Source of the DNA: an uncultured Sutterella sp.
Lineage (GTDB): Bacteria; Pseudomonadota; Gammaproteobacteria; Burkholderiales; Burkholderiaceae_F
NCBI GenBank assembly: GCA_905197905.1
Contig: CAJKAP010000001.1
Span: 348,060-412,059 of the forward strand
Reading direction: 5' to 3'
Length of the DNA: 64,000 bases
The translations under genes were made by a program, and so were the position numbers. The number at the start of each line of letters is the position of its first letter. The stretch's first letter is position 1. This document shows, piece by piece, positions 35,314 to 43,739 of this stretch. Below the pieces are notes generated by a model, which saw only the letters and a program-made list of their open reading frames with translations, did not search any database and was not told the DNA's origin.

Positions 35314-36147
35314 TTAGCGCGGTGGATTCATAAATAAGGATTCAATAGGCGGAATCGTGGGGAGATTATCAAAGTCAATGGGCGCCTTTTCTTCTACAAC
35401 CTGCACTTCGCCGTCCCGTCCAGGAATTAAGCTTGCTGGCACCACGCGCAGGAGTTGCTCGGGATCCCCATAGCGCACACAGCACACTTCAGCATCGGTT
35501 TGCTGATAGATCAACACACGTGGGCCTTCAAGTCCCGGGGCGAGGATAGGGACCACGAATTCTTGCCCCTCATCGTTTTCTGAGAGCGAGAGCGCGAGCT
35601 CAGGACGACGACGATGCGTGAGTGTGGTAAAGAGCACCTCGAGCGCATGAATAATCGCAGGGCGTGCAGGATCGTGAATAATCGCTTGCTTATCTCTTCG
35701 GAATTGACGCGTTTCAAGAAGCGTCAAGGGAGCGTTTTGATCGGCCCCTAAGTGGCTTCCGAGTGCCGAGTCTTTATCCTTTTCGTTGAGCGTCCCGCGC
35801 TCACGCGCTCTCCAACGAAGCATAGCTTGCGACTCTTGAAGGGCAGCGAGCGTCTGAAGGTTCGCTTCTGGGCGCGTTGGGCGAATGGCGGGAAGCGTCC
35901 CTTCGACAACTTCGCTCCCAGGAATTTCGCCAAAGAGCGAATCTTGCGAGAAAATCACTTCCGAGGGGCGCGTTTTACGCTTGCCGCGCGACTTTTTCAG
36001 TGGCAACTCTCCCTCACGGGCACAACGCTCAAGCACTTGAATCATCAGTGCTTCGGGCGTAAAGCCAGCTTCATGCAACACAGCGAGCGCATTGTGCAAA
36101 GTATCTTCATTGAGACTTAGACTTAGCTCGAGGGTTTTGTTCGCCAT
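35314..36147 (-). CDS. Putative fused DinJ-like/YafQ-like antitoxin-toxin protein
   Basis: The ATG at 36147 follows a GGAGG ribosome site and gives 277 residues. Residues 1-50 look like a RelB/DinJ ribbon-helix-helix antitoxin (LELSLSLNEDTLHNALAVLH, GFTPEALMIQVLERC, GELPL). After a basic, disordered linker (51-140), residues about 145-235 resemble a YafQ/RelE toxin: ETRQFRRDKQAII, a helical stretch, then GPRVLIYQQTDAEVCCVRYGDPEQLL in place of the family's LIYK and GTHSELF ending. The histidines and aspartate used by YafQ for RNA cleavage appear to be missing. It could be a self-inhibited or dead toxin that now works as a DNA-binding regulator. The toxin half is a weak match made by eye. Confidence 0.5.
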   Translation of the reverse strand: MANKTLELSLSLNEDTLHNALAVLHEAGFTPEALMIQVLERCAREGELPLKKSRGKRKTRPSEVIFSQDSLFGEIPGSEVVEGTLPAIRPTRPEANLQTLAALQESQAMLRWRARERGTLNEKDKDSALGSHLGADQNAPLTLLETRQFRRDKQAIIHDPARPAIIHALEVLFTTLTHRRRPELALSLSENDEGQEFVVPILAPGLEGPRVLIYQQTDAEVCCVRYGDPEQLLRVVPASLIPGRDGEVQVVEEKAPIDFDNLPTIPPIESLFMNPPR

Positions 36148-36337
36148 TGAATTTCTACCTCCGACGGGTGTGCGATTTTCTTCATTTCCATTAAGTCTAG
36201 CAAAGGCGATGAGGTTTAGGAGAAAACGGTGCAAAAAGACGACACGCCTCTCCCAAAAAAGTGCGATCAGTATCCAAAGTGAGACGTGAGTCGTATACTG
36301 GAGAAACATTCCATGGCACTAAACAAGGAGAGAAACG

Positions 36338-36601
36338 ATGAGTGACAGTGATGTGAAGCTTCCGCAAGCGAGTCTTTTCACCGAGCTCGAAGAAAAGAGT
36401 CTTTTTGAAGAAGAAACGCCGACACCAGAGCCCGTGAAGCCCGCTACTCCCGCCGAGAAGCCCAAAACCATTTGGCAAAACCCGCGTGCTTCGGGTCTAC
36501 TCAAGAAGATGTTTAGCCTAGAGACACTTTCAAAAGACGAAGTGCAAACGCTCGCTGAACTCAATCACGAAAAAATGCAAAACCAAAAAAGTGGTCAATA
36601 A
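36338..36601 (+). CDS. Small acidic protein, unknown function
   Basis: An 87-residue protein with a strong ribosome site (AAGGAGAG) seven bases before the ATG. It has a short N-terminal acidic half with many E and P residues and a C-terminal basic helix (NPRASGLLKKMFSLETLSKDE). No signal peptide or known motif is seen. It is divergent from the fused DinJ/YafQ-like gene and shares a terminator with dsbI. The function is unknown. Confidence 0.6.
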   Translation: MSDSDVKLPQASLFTELEEKSLFEEETPTPEPVKPATPAEKPKTIWQNPRASGLLKKMFSLETLSKDEVQTLAELNHEKMQNQKSGQ

Positions 36602-36624
36602 ACCACTTTCTTCGCCAAAAAGAA

Positions 36625-36653
36625 GCCCATCGTCCAACCACGAAACGATGGGC
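36625..36653. terminator. Bidirectional terminator between the small acidic gene and dsbI
   Basis: GCCCATCGT (36625-36633) and ACGATGGGC (36645-36653) form a perfect stem. T-rich bases on the minus side (TTCTTTTTGG) suit dsbI. A second GC-rich hairpin (GCTGGCC/GGCCAGC, 36665-36686) lies beside it. Confidence 0.75.
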
Positions 36654-36712
36654 TCCCACTTTTTGCTGGCCTGGGTGTGGGCCAGCGTCCTCATCAAAAG
36701 TTAGTCAGTGAG

Positions 36713-38305
36713 TTACTTTACGGAAGGAAGCGAGATTTCGTAAACGACATCTTTACCGCCTTCACGCCCCATGGTCACTAACTTGCCGTCTGCGAGCGCG
36801 AGCGAGTGCGGATCGCTCAACTCTTTCGGAAGTGCCATGACCTTTTCAATGTGAGCCGTCACTGGATCAATGACGAGCACCGACATGAAGTTCTTCGAGA
36901 TCGCAAGAAGCTTGCCTTCATACATCGCCATACCGGTGATGTAGTAGCCAAGAGGCTTCTTCGAGTCTTTCACTTGCAGTTTCGGCGCAGCCTTGATGTT
37001 GCGTTCCGAGACGATCGTCTGGTCAGCCATATCAAAGGCCATCAAGACGGAGTGCTTCTGGAACTGATTGGGCACCGAAGCGAGGAAGAGACTATTCGTT
37101 GCCTCGTCGTAGCTCGCGCTCGTCACGAAGGAGAACTTCGCACGGGCCGTACCTAAGAACGGACGGTTAAAGCCCCAAACTGGTGCGAAAGCGGGTGTGG
37201 CTTCGCGGAAGATACGCCACTGCCACCAAGCATCCACCTTAGCTGGGTCGATCAATTCGCTAGCAAAAATCGTCTTATTGTAGGCAAGGCCAATTAACTT
37301 CGTGCCCATGAAGGTTGCATCCACCACCGAGCGTAAGTCGTTACCGTTCGGGTAGTCGAGAATCGCGCGGTCAGTCATCTTCGAGAGGGTTTCATCCGTG
37401 TAGAAGAGACCGGCGTTACCCGTCACAAAGGCGTATTTACGCATCTGTGGCTGCCAAGAGATACCGGTTACCACGCTCGCCCCATTCCAGCCTTCAGCTT
37501 TAAACGGAATGTGATGCTTCGCAAGAACCGTGATCTTCTCGTCAGAAAGGGCGATCGGACCCGCAGCAGGATCGCTGCTAAAGGGCAGAACGCTCTTTTC
37601 TTTAATCCCAGCCATATAGGGCTCTTCCGGATCCCAGCTTGCACGCCAGGTCGCGGGCATCGTGAACTTCTTCCAGAGGTTAAAGTTCCAGTCACCCATA
37701 GCCATAGGAAGATCTAAAGTGACGCGTGCTGGACGGCCTTTGCACATATAGGGCGGGGGACCATTTTCGAGGAAAGCCTGGAAGCCGTTAGCGATAATCA
37801 CGAAGAAACTCATGATCACGACTGCTTTCGGATAGCGTTCCAAGTCGTGAATTTTGCTCACTTTCCCTGCGAGCTCTTCAAGAGCGGGTTGCCCTTTGCG
37901 TAAGAAGAGAAGGAGGAAGAAGATCGAGAAAACCGCGACCCAGTAGACGAACACTGCCCAAGAGTAGGTGTGCGCGCCCATAATCGTGGAACCAAAGCCT
38001 TGACCCACGTCGCGCCAAATATGCGTCCCTACGTGGCGCAACCCATAGTACATCCCGATAAACGCCCACAGTGCGTAGGCCGCGAGATAACGTGTTTTGA
38101 GCCCATAGCGGAGCATCATCATGAGAAGAACGCCCAAGTAGACCATGGCAAAGCGTTCACCCCAGCACATAATGCAAGGGTTTTCGCCCATGATGAACCC
38201 GAGGCCGATACAAGCGATCCCCACAGGAATCGCGATAAGGAGCAGGGCTCCCGTTGCTAAGGTATAGCGTAGAGCCTTTTGGCTCGAGAAGAATTTATCA
38301 AACAT
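36713..38305 (-). CDS. dsbI: DsbI: DsbB-like membrane oxidoreductase with C-terminal beta-propeller-type domain
   Basis: This 530-residue protein joins an N-terminal DsbB-like membrane part (about five spans) to a large periplasmic domain (about 200-530) with the repeating short strands of a propeller. The redox pair CIMC is at residues 44-47. DsbB's second cysteine pair is not visible; only C188 lies in the matching outer part. This arrangement is that of DsbI in Campylobacter and related enzymes that re-oxidise a partner for arylsulfate sulfotransferase. It is co-transcribed with the tiny upstream dba-like gene (12-base gap) and faces a divergent LysR gene. Confidence 0.85.
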   Translation of the reverse strand: MFDKFFSSQKALRYTLATGALLLIAIPVGIACIGLGFIMGENPCIMCWGERFAMVYLGVLLMMMLRYGLKTRYLAAYALWAFIGMYYGLRHVGTHIWRDVGQGFGSTIMGAHTYSWAVFVYWVAVFSIFFLLLFLRKGQPALEELAGKVSKIHDLERYPKAVVIMSFFVIIANGFQAFLENGPPPYMCKGRPARVTLDLPMAMGDWNFNLWKKFTMPATWRASWDPEEPYMAGIKEKSVLPFSSDPAAGPIALSDEKITVLAKHHIPFKAEGWNGASVVTGISWQPQMRKYAFVTGNAGLFYTDETLSKMTDRAILDYPNGNDLRSVVDATFMGTKLIGLAYNKTIFASELIDPAKVDAWWQWRIFREATPAFAPVWGFNRPFLGTARAKFSFVTSASYDEATNSLFLASVPNQFQKHSVLMAFDMADQTIVSERNIKAAPKLQVKDSKKPLGYYITGMAMYEGKLLAISKNFMSVLVIDPVTAHIEKVMALPKELSDPHSLALADGKLVTMGREGGKDVVYEISLPSVK

Positions 38306-38317
38306 AAGCCACCTCCT

Positions 38318-38485
38318 TTAGATGTTGCCCGGAGGCAGGATCGAGGTGTGTTCGACACCCAAGAAAATGAACACACAGAGGAGGCTTGAGAGGACAAAGA
38401 AGATCCAAGCAAGATTTTCACGCTCTGGTCGGAGCCAAAGAATGCCAACAGGAACTGCCAGCAATAAGATGTAGAGCATCTCCAT
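38318..38485 (-). CDS. dba: Dba-like small membrane protein, DsbI accessory
   Basis: The start at 38485 gives 55 residues (MEMLYILLLAVPVGILWL...), two membrane spans joined by a charged loop, and a GGAGAG ribosome site seven bases before it. An earlier ATG at 38500 has no ribosome site. In Campylobacter the 56-residue Dba is encoded directly before DsbI and is needed with it. Size, topology and position match that pair here. Sequence identity cannot be tested without a search. Confidence 0.7.
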   Translation of the reverse strand: MEMLYILLLAVPVGILWLRPERENLAWIFFVLSSLLCVFIFLGVEHTSILPPGNI

Positions 38486-38609
38486 ATACAGTCTCTCCAT
38501 TTAAGTGAAATCGCAACACACGGTCGAGTGTTTCTAGTTGTTGCTATAGAAATAGTATCTGTAATATACTATTAGCGTCCAATACTTTTTTAATTACCCT
38601 ATATAAGCC

Positions 38610-39590
38610 ATGCCTAATAGTGTGAAAAAGACCGACCTCGACTACATCAAGGCGATTGCGCAAAGCGGGAGTTTCCTTGCGGCCTCTGAAGTGCTTCACG
38701 TCTCGCAACCCGCGATTTCGCAGTACATTTCTAAAATTGAACAAGAGCAAGGTATTCAGCTCTTTAACCGCAATGTGCGCCCCGTGACTTTGACCGAGGC
38801 TGGGCGCTACTACGTGAAAGTGGAAGAAGAGATTGAAGAGATGCGCCGTCGCCGTGCGCGCTACTTCCGAGACCTCTCTGGAGACCTCGAAGGGGAAGTG
38901 CGCATTGGGGCAAACCAGTGCCGCATTGCGACCGTGCTCTCAGAAGTGTTAAGTGCGTACGTGAAAAAGTACCCAAAGGTCTCGCTCAAGATTGTGGAGG
39001 TAGGTATTAGCACGATGGAAGCGAAACTGCTTTCTGGCGAAATTGACTGCGTCATCACGATTGAAGCGGCCGTCTCGAAAGAGCTCGCCTACCGCACGCT
39101 GCTCGATGAAAAAGTACTCCTTGCCTTTCACGCGGACCATCCATTGGGTGAAAAAGCACGACTTTATGCGAAAAGTGGCGCAAAGGATTTTCTGCCTTTC
39201 AATTTCCCCGATGCTGCAGGCGAAAACTTTATCCTTTTAAGCCGTGGGATGCGCTTTCATGCGTACTTTCACAGAATTTGCGAAAAGTATCGCGTGAAGC
39301 CCAAAATCCTGATGCAAACCGATTCGATCACCACGCTTCTGGAGCTCGTCACACAAGGGGTGGGCTGCGCGCTCATGCCAGACTCCTTGATTCACTATCG
39401 GCATCCAGAGCCGATGCCTTGCTGCTACTCAATGCAGCATGAGTTTGAACTCAATCGAGTGGTAGCGGCTTGGAATCGGAATATGTATCTCTCTAAGGCC
39501 GCGAGAGCCTTTATTGATATGTTGGCAGAGAAGCATCGAGCGCTTAATTCCGATCCCAACACTGAGCCCTACAACCTTCTCGAAAACTAA
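38610..39590 (+). CDS. LysR-family transcriptional regulator
   Basis: A 326-residue LysR-type regulator. The N-terminal winged helix is clear (DLDYIKAIAQSGSFLAASEVLHVSQPAISQYISKIEQEQG, then GIQLFNRNVRPVTLTEAG). A linker helix and an effector domain (GEVRIGANQCRIATVLSEVL) follow. It is divergent from dba-dsbI across a 124-base gap, the usual arrangement for a LysR activator and its target. The ligand is unknown. A bidirectional terminator follows. Confidence 0.88.
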   Translation: MPNSVKKTDLDYIKAIAQSGSFLAASEVLHVSQPAISQYISKIEQEQGIQLFNRNVRPVTLTEAGRYYVKVEEEIEEMRRRRARYFRDLSGDLEGEVRIGANQCRIATVLSEVLSAYVKKYPKVSLKIVEVGISTMEAKLLSGEIDCVITIEAAVSKELAYRTLLDEKVLLAFHADHPLGEKARLYAKSGAKDFLPFNFPDAAGENFILLSRGMRFHAYFHRICEKYRVKPKILMQTDSITTLLELVTQGVGCALMPDSLIHYRHPEPMPCCYSMQHEFELNRVVAAWNRNMYLSKAARAFIDMLAEKHRALNSDPNTEPYNLLEN

Positions 39591-39602
39591 AGAGAAAAAA
39601 AA

Positions 39603-39637
39603 GACCTAGCCTTCCTTTTGAAGACTAGGTCAATTTT
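39603..39637. terminator. Bidirectional terminator between lysR and ygfZ
   Basis: GACCTAG and CTAGGTC enclose a CTTC/GAAG inner stem. T runs occur on both sides, so it can end the LysR gene and the convergent ygfZ-mltG unit. Confidence 0.88.
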
Positions 39638-39667
39638 TTGCGTTAGCGCGAGCGCTAATTCAATGGC

Positions 39668-40618
39668 TTATTCAATGGTGTAGGGGAGTACCAATTTTTC
39701 CAAAGGCGCTTTTTCCGTTTCACCCACCGAGAGGTCAGCCTCTGCTGCGGAGAGTAAGAGAGAATAGAGCACATAGGTGACATCCGCAACGCGCGTTGCA
39801 AGCACCACAGCGCCCACTTCATCGTCACCGGCAAAGACTGGATCGCCAGCAGCAGGGAGCACACCGCCCACGATCTTCGCGAAGAACATACGGCGGCTCG
39901 GTTTCCCAATATGCTTCATACGAGAGACCACTTCTTGCCCTGGGTAGCAACCCTTGGTGAAGGAGACACCGTTTACCAAGTCTAAGTTCGTCGCCTGCGG
40001 GACAAAGCGACCATTGGTGGCGGCCCAAACGCTTGGAATCCCAGCAGCCAATTCACTCGTCAAAAAGAGTGCCGTCATTTCGGTCACGTCAAAGGGAAGG
40101 GGCGCGACTTGCGGCACCACTAAGAGCACACGCACGTTACCGATATTGGCTTCAGGCAGGGGAGTCGCATCTTCAAGGCGCAACACATCCCCGTAGCTCG
40201 TGTGCGCCACTTCCCCTTCAGCGGGCAGCGCTACACCCATGGCGGAGAGTTTGTCCGCCGCATGGTCAAGAAGCGCTACCACGCGGTAGTCAGCATTGAG
40301 CACCGTGAGTGTCACATCATCACGCAACACAAACATGCGTAAGCGCTTAATGAGGGCTTCACTATTGTCAGAGGGCATCAAGGCGAGCACACCTTCTTCG
40401 CCCTCGAGCCAAAGGCGCATCGTGCCGAGCAAACGACCCTTGGGGTCGCAGTAGCCAGCAAGTGCATTGCGGTTCCCAAGATGCATCACATCTTGCGTTA
40501 AGACGCGCTGCAAAAAGTCGCGCGTATCTTTACCCGAAAAACGCACCAAGGTGTAGGCGTCAACTCGCGCAGCCGAGGTGCTAGGAGTGGGTTGAGAGAG
40601 AAGCGTGGTATCTGTCAT
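39668..40618 (-). CDS. ygfZ: Folate-binding Fe-S cluster repair protein YgfZ
   Basis: YgfZ is a GcvT-like tetrahydrofolate-binding protein that supports some iron-sulfur enzymes. The 316-residue protein shows the signature TKGCYPGQEVVSRM (conserved K-G-C-Y-x-G-Q-E, about residues 227-240) with the key cysteine. The opening RFSGKDTRDFLQRVLTQD is typical. It lies 39 bases after mltG on the same strand and likely shares its transcript. No glycine cleavage genes are nearby, which supports YgfZ over GcvT. Confidence 0.92.
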   Translation of the reverse strand: MTDTTLLSQPTPSTSAARVDAYTLVRFSGKDTRDFLQRVLTQDVMHLGNRNALAGYCDPKGRLLGTMRLWLEGEEGVLALMPSDNSEALIKRLRMFVLRDDVTLTVLNADYRVVALLDHAADKLSAMGVALPAEGEVAHTSYGDVLRLEDATPLPEANIGNVRVLLVVPQVAPLPFDVTEMTALFLTSELAAGIPSVWAATNGRFVPQATNLDLVNGVSFTKGCYPGQEVVSRMKHIGKPSRRMFFAKIVGGVLPAAGDPVFAGDDEVGAVVLATRVADVTYVLYSLLLSAAEADLSVGETEKAPLEKLVLPYTIE

Positions 40619-40657
40619 GGATGATCTTCCTTCTTTTTAAAATTCCATCTTTCATTG

Positions 40658-41878
40658 CTAGTTCTTTGCGCTAGGTGCTTTTGTGCCAGCGGGTTTTGCT
40701 TTTGGCTTCAAAATGAATTTATTCACCGCACGGTTGTGCGCCGCCAAATTCGTCGAAAACTCGCTACTCCCATCGCCCCTTGAGACAAAGTAGAGGTAAG
40801 GCGTAGCTTCAGGGTGCAGCGCTGCACGCAAAGAGGCCGCGCTCGGAGCGCCAATGGGCGTTGGGGGAAGCGCAGCAATTCTGTACGTATTGTAGGGCGT
40901 CTCGGCCTGTAAGTCTTTTTTCGTGAGGTTTCCATTAAAACTAGGCCCTAAGCCGTAGATCACGGTAGGGTCAGTTTGTAGTGGCATGGCTTTTCCTAAG
41001 CGATTATGGAAAACGGAGGAAATTTTGCCACGATCCTCAGATAATCCCGACTCTTTTTCAATGATGGAAGCGAGCGTGAGTGCCTCGTAAGGGGTTTTGA
41101 CCTGCACGGCAGCGTCGCGCGCCTCCCAAAGCTGCGCGAGAAGCGACTCTTGGCGTTTTACAGCCAGCTTCATGACTTCTAAGTCTGAGACGCCTTCCAT
41201 ATAGCGGTAAGTATCGGGCGCAAAAAAGCCTTCTGGCGTCGTGTAGGGGAGCCCGAGTGCGGTAGAGAGCTCAGCGTCTGTCATCTCCGCCGTTTTATGC
41301 GTTAACCCTTTAGCGTCGTTAAAAAGCGCTCTTACTTCCCAGAGCGGCGCGCCATCAGGAATGCGAAGCACGCCTTCAATCAAGGGGCCGCGCCCAAACG
41401 TGTCGAGCAGCGCCGCAGGCGTCACATGGGTGGCAATCTTATAGCGCCCTTGGTGAAGTTTCGCAAGAGAGTTGGGATGCAAGCGTAGCGAGAGCTTCAT
41501 TGCCCAATTAGGGAAGTCAAAGCCCGCGAGGCGTAATTTTTCCGCAACGCTTACCGAATGGTCGCCCTCACGCACCGCGACGATCACAAACGTGGGATGT
41601 GCAGGGTCGCTAGTAGGCGTATTGACTTCTAGCGGAGCATCGGGGGTAGGGGACTCACCCGAGATCGTTGGCGAAAGCGTTGGGGAAAAGGGAATCGGAC
41701 GACTATTGACGAACCACTCAGCGCCCTTCCAAGCGGCAAAGCCCGAGAGGAAGATAAAGACGAGAAGCGCAAAGAGCCAGATGCCCCAGCGAGGTTTTTT
41801 CTTTGGGAGCTCAGAAGAGAGGCCTAAAGTGCTCTCTACGGGGTCATTGGGCTTGTCCGTTAGGTCGTTGTTGCTCAT
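40658..41878 (-). CDS. mltG: Endolytic murein transglycosylase MltG
   Basis: MltG cuts nascent peptidoglycan at the outer face of the inner membrane. The ATG at 41878 gives 406 residues: a cytoplasmic tail, one membrane span (about 31-49), a proline-rich linker, a LysM-like part, and the catalytic YceG domain with IIEKESG (E276). The AALPPTPIGAPS segment is a family hallmark. The frame opens 75 bases earlier, but those residues look spurious. It is divergent from tmk. In E. coli mltG, tmk and holB are on one strand, so the order here has been inverted. Confidence 0.92.
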   Translation of the reverse strand: MSNNDLTDKPNDPVESTLGLSSELPKKKPRWGIWLFALLVFIFLSGFAAWKGAEWFVNSRPIPFSPTLSPTISGESPTPDAPLEVNTPTSDPAHPTFVIVAVREGDHSVSVAEKLRLAGFDFPNWAMKLSLRLHPNSLAKLHQGRYKIATHVTPAALLDTFGRGPLIEGVLRIPDGAPLWEVRALFNDAKGLTHKTAEMTDAELSTALGLPYTTPEGFFAPDTYRYMEGVSDLEVMKLAVKRQESLLAQLWEARDAAVQVKTPYEALTLASIIEKESGLSEDRGKISSVFHNRLGKAMPLQTDPTVIYGLGPSFNGNLTKKDLQAETPYNTYRIAALPPTPIGAPSAASLRAALHPEATPYLYFVSRGDGSSEFSTNLAAHNRAVNKFILKPKAKPAGTKAPSAKN

Positions 41879-42039
41879 CGCTTGTCGCTTGCCTTGGCGG
41901 TTCTTGAAAAAAATGATTGAATTGGTTTTGAGGTGCATTGTAGCAAAGCTCACGCGAGGCTCAGGTTGACGAGCTGGTATCGGTTTGTTAATCGACTTTT
42001 CCTCTAGGTGAAATCAATCCGTTAGAATAGGGGACGGAC

Positions 42040-42064
42040 GGATGACGTGCGTCATCCTTTTTTT
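42040..42064 (+). terminator. Hairpin plus T-run in the tmk leader, possible attenuator
   Basis: GGATGACG (42040-42047) and CGTCATCC (42050-42057) form a perfect stem followed by seven T, 27 bases before the tmk ATG. No plus-strand gene ends here, so it probably regulates read-through into tmk-holB. A TAGAAT -10-like hexamer lies at 42023-42028. Confidence 0.6.
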
Positions 42065-42090
42065 GATAGCAAAAAAGAAGAGACTCAGAA

Positions 42091-42705
42091 ATGGCAAGAG
42101 GGCGATTAATTACCTTTGAAGGCATTGATGGATCGGGTAAGTCGACACAGATTGCCCGACTCGAAGCCTTTTTAAAGGAAAGAGGGATTTCCGTAGTACT
42201 GACTCGTGAGCCTGGCGGCACGGAGCTCGGAGAGAAAATCCGCTCGCTTCTCTTAAACGATGAGATGGCCGTTGAGACGGAAATGCTCCTCTTTTTTGCG
42301 GCGCGCGCGGAACATATGGCGCGAGTGATTCTCCCAGCGCTTGAAAAAGGCATTTGGGTGCTCTCAGACCGCTTTACCGATGCGACTTACGCCTACCAAG
42401 TTGGCGGCAAGGCCTTTTCTGCTGAGCGCTGTGAAGCGCTTGAGCGCTGGACATTGGGCGACTTTCAGCCCGACTGTACGCTCCTTTTTGACATTCCGCC
42501 AGAAGTGGCCGCTGAGCGCATGGGCCAGAGAGCGGGCGCCTCGGATCGATTTGAGCGCGAATCGCGCGACTTTTTCCACCGTGTGCGAGAAGCCTACCTC
42601 GCGCGCGTCAAAAAGGATCCTGCGCGCTTTTTAACGCTCGATGCGAGAAAAAGTGCCGACGAGTTGACCCAGCAAATTGAAGAGGTCTTTAGCGAATGGT
42701 TGTAG
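42091..42705 (+). CDS. tmk: Thymidylate kinase
   Basis: Tmk phosphorylates dTMP to dTDP. The 204-residue protein has the P-loop GIDGSGKST (11-19), the TREPGGTELGE block and the DRFTDATYAYQ segment. Length is normal. Its end overlaps the holB start by ten bases, so the two are co-transcribed and coupled. The upstream hairpin with T-run may attenuate the unit. Confidence 0.95.
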   Translation: MARGRLITFEGIDGSGKSTQIARLEAFLKERGISVVLTREPGGTELGEKIRSLLLNDEMAVETEMLLFFAARAEHMARVILPALEKGIWVLSDRFTDATYAYQVGGKAFSAERCEALERWTLGDFQPDCTLLFDIPPEVAAERMGQRAGASDRFERESRDFFHRVREAYLARVKKDPARFLTLDARKSADELTQQIEEVFSEWL

Positions 42706-43727
42706 CGCCTTATCCTTGGTTAGAAAACGCAGCCGCCGCGCTCTCGGCGATGGTCGAAGAGCTCCCCAATGCGGTGCTTTTGCACGGCGCGCCGGGTACG
42801 GGTGGCTTAGAGCTGGGGCTCGCCTTTGCGAAAAGCCTTTTGTGCGAAACGCCCTTGATGGATGGTCGCCCTTGTGGCGAGTGCGCAGGTTGCCACTTGG
42901 TGGCCGCAGGCACGCACCCTGACCTCAAAATTGTGGTGAGTGAGCAGGTCGCTGAACTCTACGATCTCCCATACACCTTTGATGAACATGAGTCCACCGA
43001 CAAAAAGAAACGCTCGCGTGGCCTACGTATTCATCAATTTCGTGCGCTCTCAGACTTTGTGGTGATGACGCCACACCGTGGCGGGCGGCGCATTGTGTTT
43101 GTCTATCCGGCGGACCGCATTTTGCCTGAGGCAGCCGCCTCACTTTTGAAAACCCTTGAGGAACCGAGCGCTGGACTTCACTTTATTCTGGTCGCTGACG
43201 ATATCGATGGGGTACTCCCCACGATTCGCTCTCGCTCGCGTCTTTTGCGCCTAACGCGTCCTACAAAAGAGGAGGCACTCGCGTGGCTAAAAACCCAACG
43301 CGTGAAAGACTCTGAAATGGCACTCGCGATGGCAGGAGGATCTCCTCTGGAAGCGGTGTCGAGTAAAGAGGGTGAGCAACTCTCCGAGAAGGCGCAAAAA
43401 GCGCTTTTGCATATTCTTTTTGAAGGAAAGAATCTAGGGACGGACGAAATTATCGCCACGTATAACGTCGAGATGACGGCACCAGCTGTAGCGAAATATC
43501 TCTCGCGCTTTGCTTACGACTTAGTGCGTGTGAAGTCGGGCCTTCGTCCTTACTACTTCATTAAAGAAGATAGCGCGATGGCGGATTTAGTCGCGCGCGT
43601 GCCGCTTGAAAAACTTCTTGCCTGGCAAGAAAAAGTGGGCCAGATGCGACGCTCGCAAGAGCATCCTTTGTCTGCGGCGCAAGTCTTTGAAGCCATCTTT
43701 ATTAGCTATAGCGACTGTTTTCACTAA
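42696..43727 (+). CDS. holB: DNA polymerase III delta' subunit
   Basis: The delta' subunit is a fixed part of the clamp loader. This 343-residue protein has a degenerate P-loop (GAPGTGGLEL, 31-40), as expected since delta' does not bind ATP. It has a zinc module with C50, C60, C63 and C66 (PCGECAGCH) and the sensor region PSAGLHFILVADD. The start overlaps tmk by ten bases. It converges on the recombinase gene with a 12-base gap. Confidence 0.93.
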   Translation: MVVAPYPWLENAAAALSAMVEELPNAVLLHGAPGTGGLELGLAFAKSLLCETPLMDGRPCGECAGCHLVAAGTHPDLKIVVSEQVAELYDLPYTFDEHESTDKKKRSRGLRIHQFRALSDFVVMTPHRGGRRIVFVYPADRILPEAAASLLKTLEEPSAGLHFILVADDIDGVLPTIRSRSRLLRLTRPTKEEALAWLKTQRVKDSEMALAMAGGSPLEAVSSKEGEQLSEKAQKALLHILFEGKNLGTDEIIATYNVEMTAPAVAKYLSRFAYDLVRVKSGLRPYYFIKEDSAMADLVARVPLEKLLAWQEKVGQMRRSQEHPLSAAQVFEAIFISYSDCFH

Positions 43728-43739
43728 TGAGAGCGCCAG

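Noticed and set aside
39668..40618. Glycine cleavage T protein GcvT
   Set aside because: The K-G-C-Y-x-G-Q-E signature and the 316-residue length point to YgfZ, and no gcvH or gcvP is nearby.
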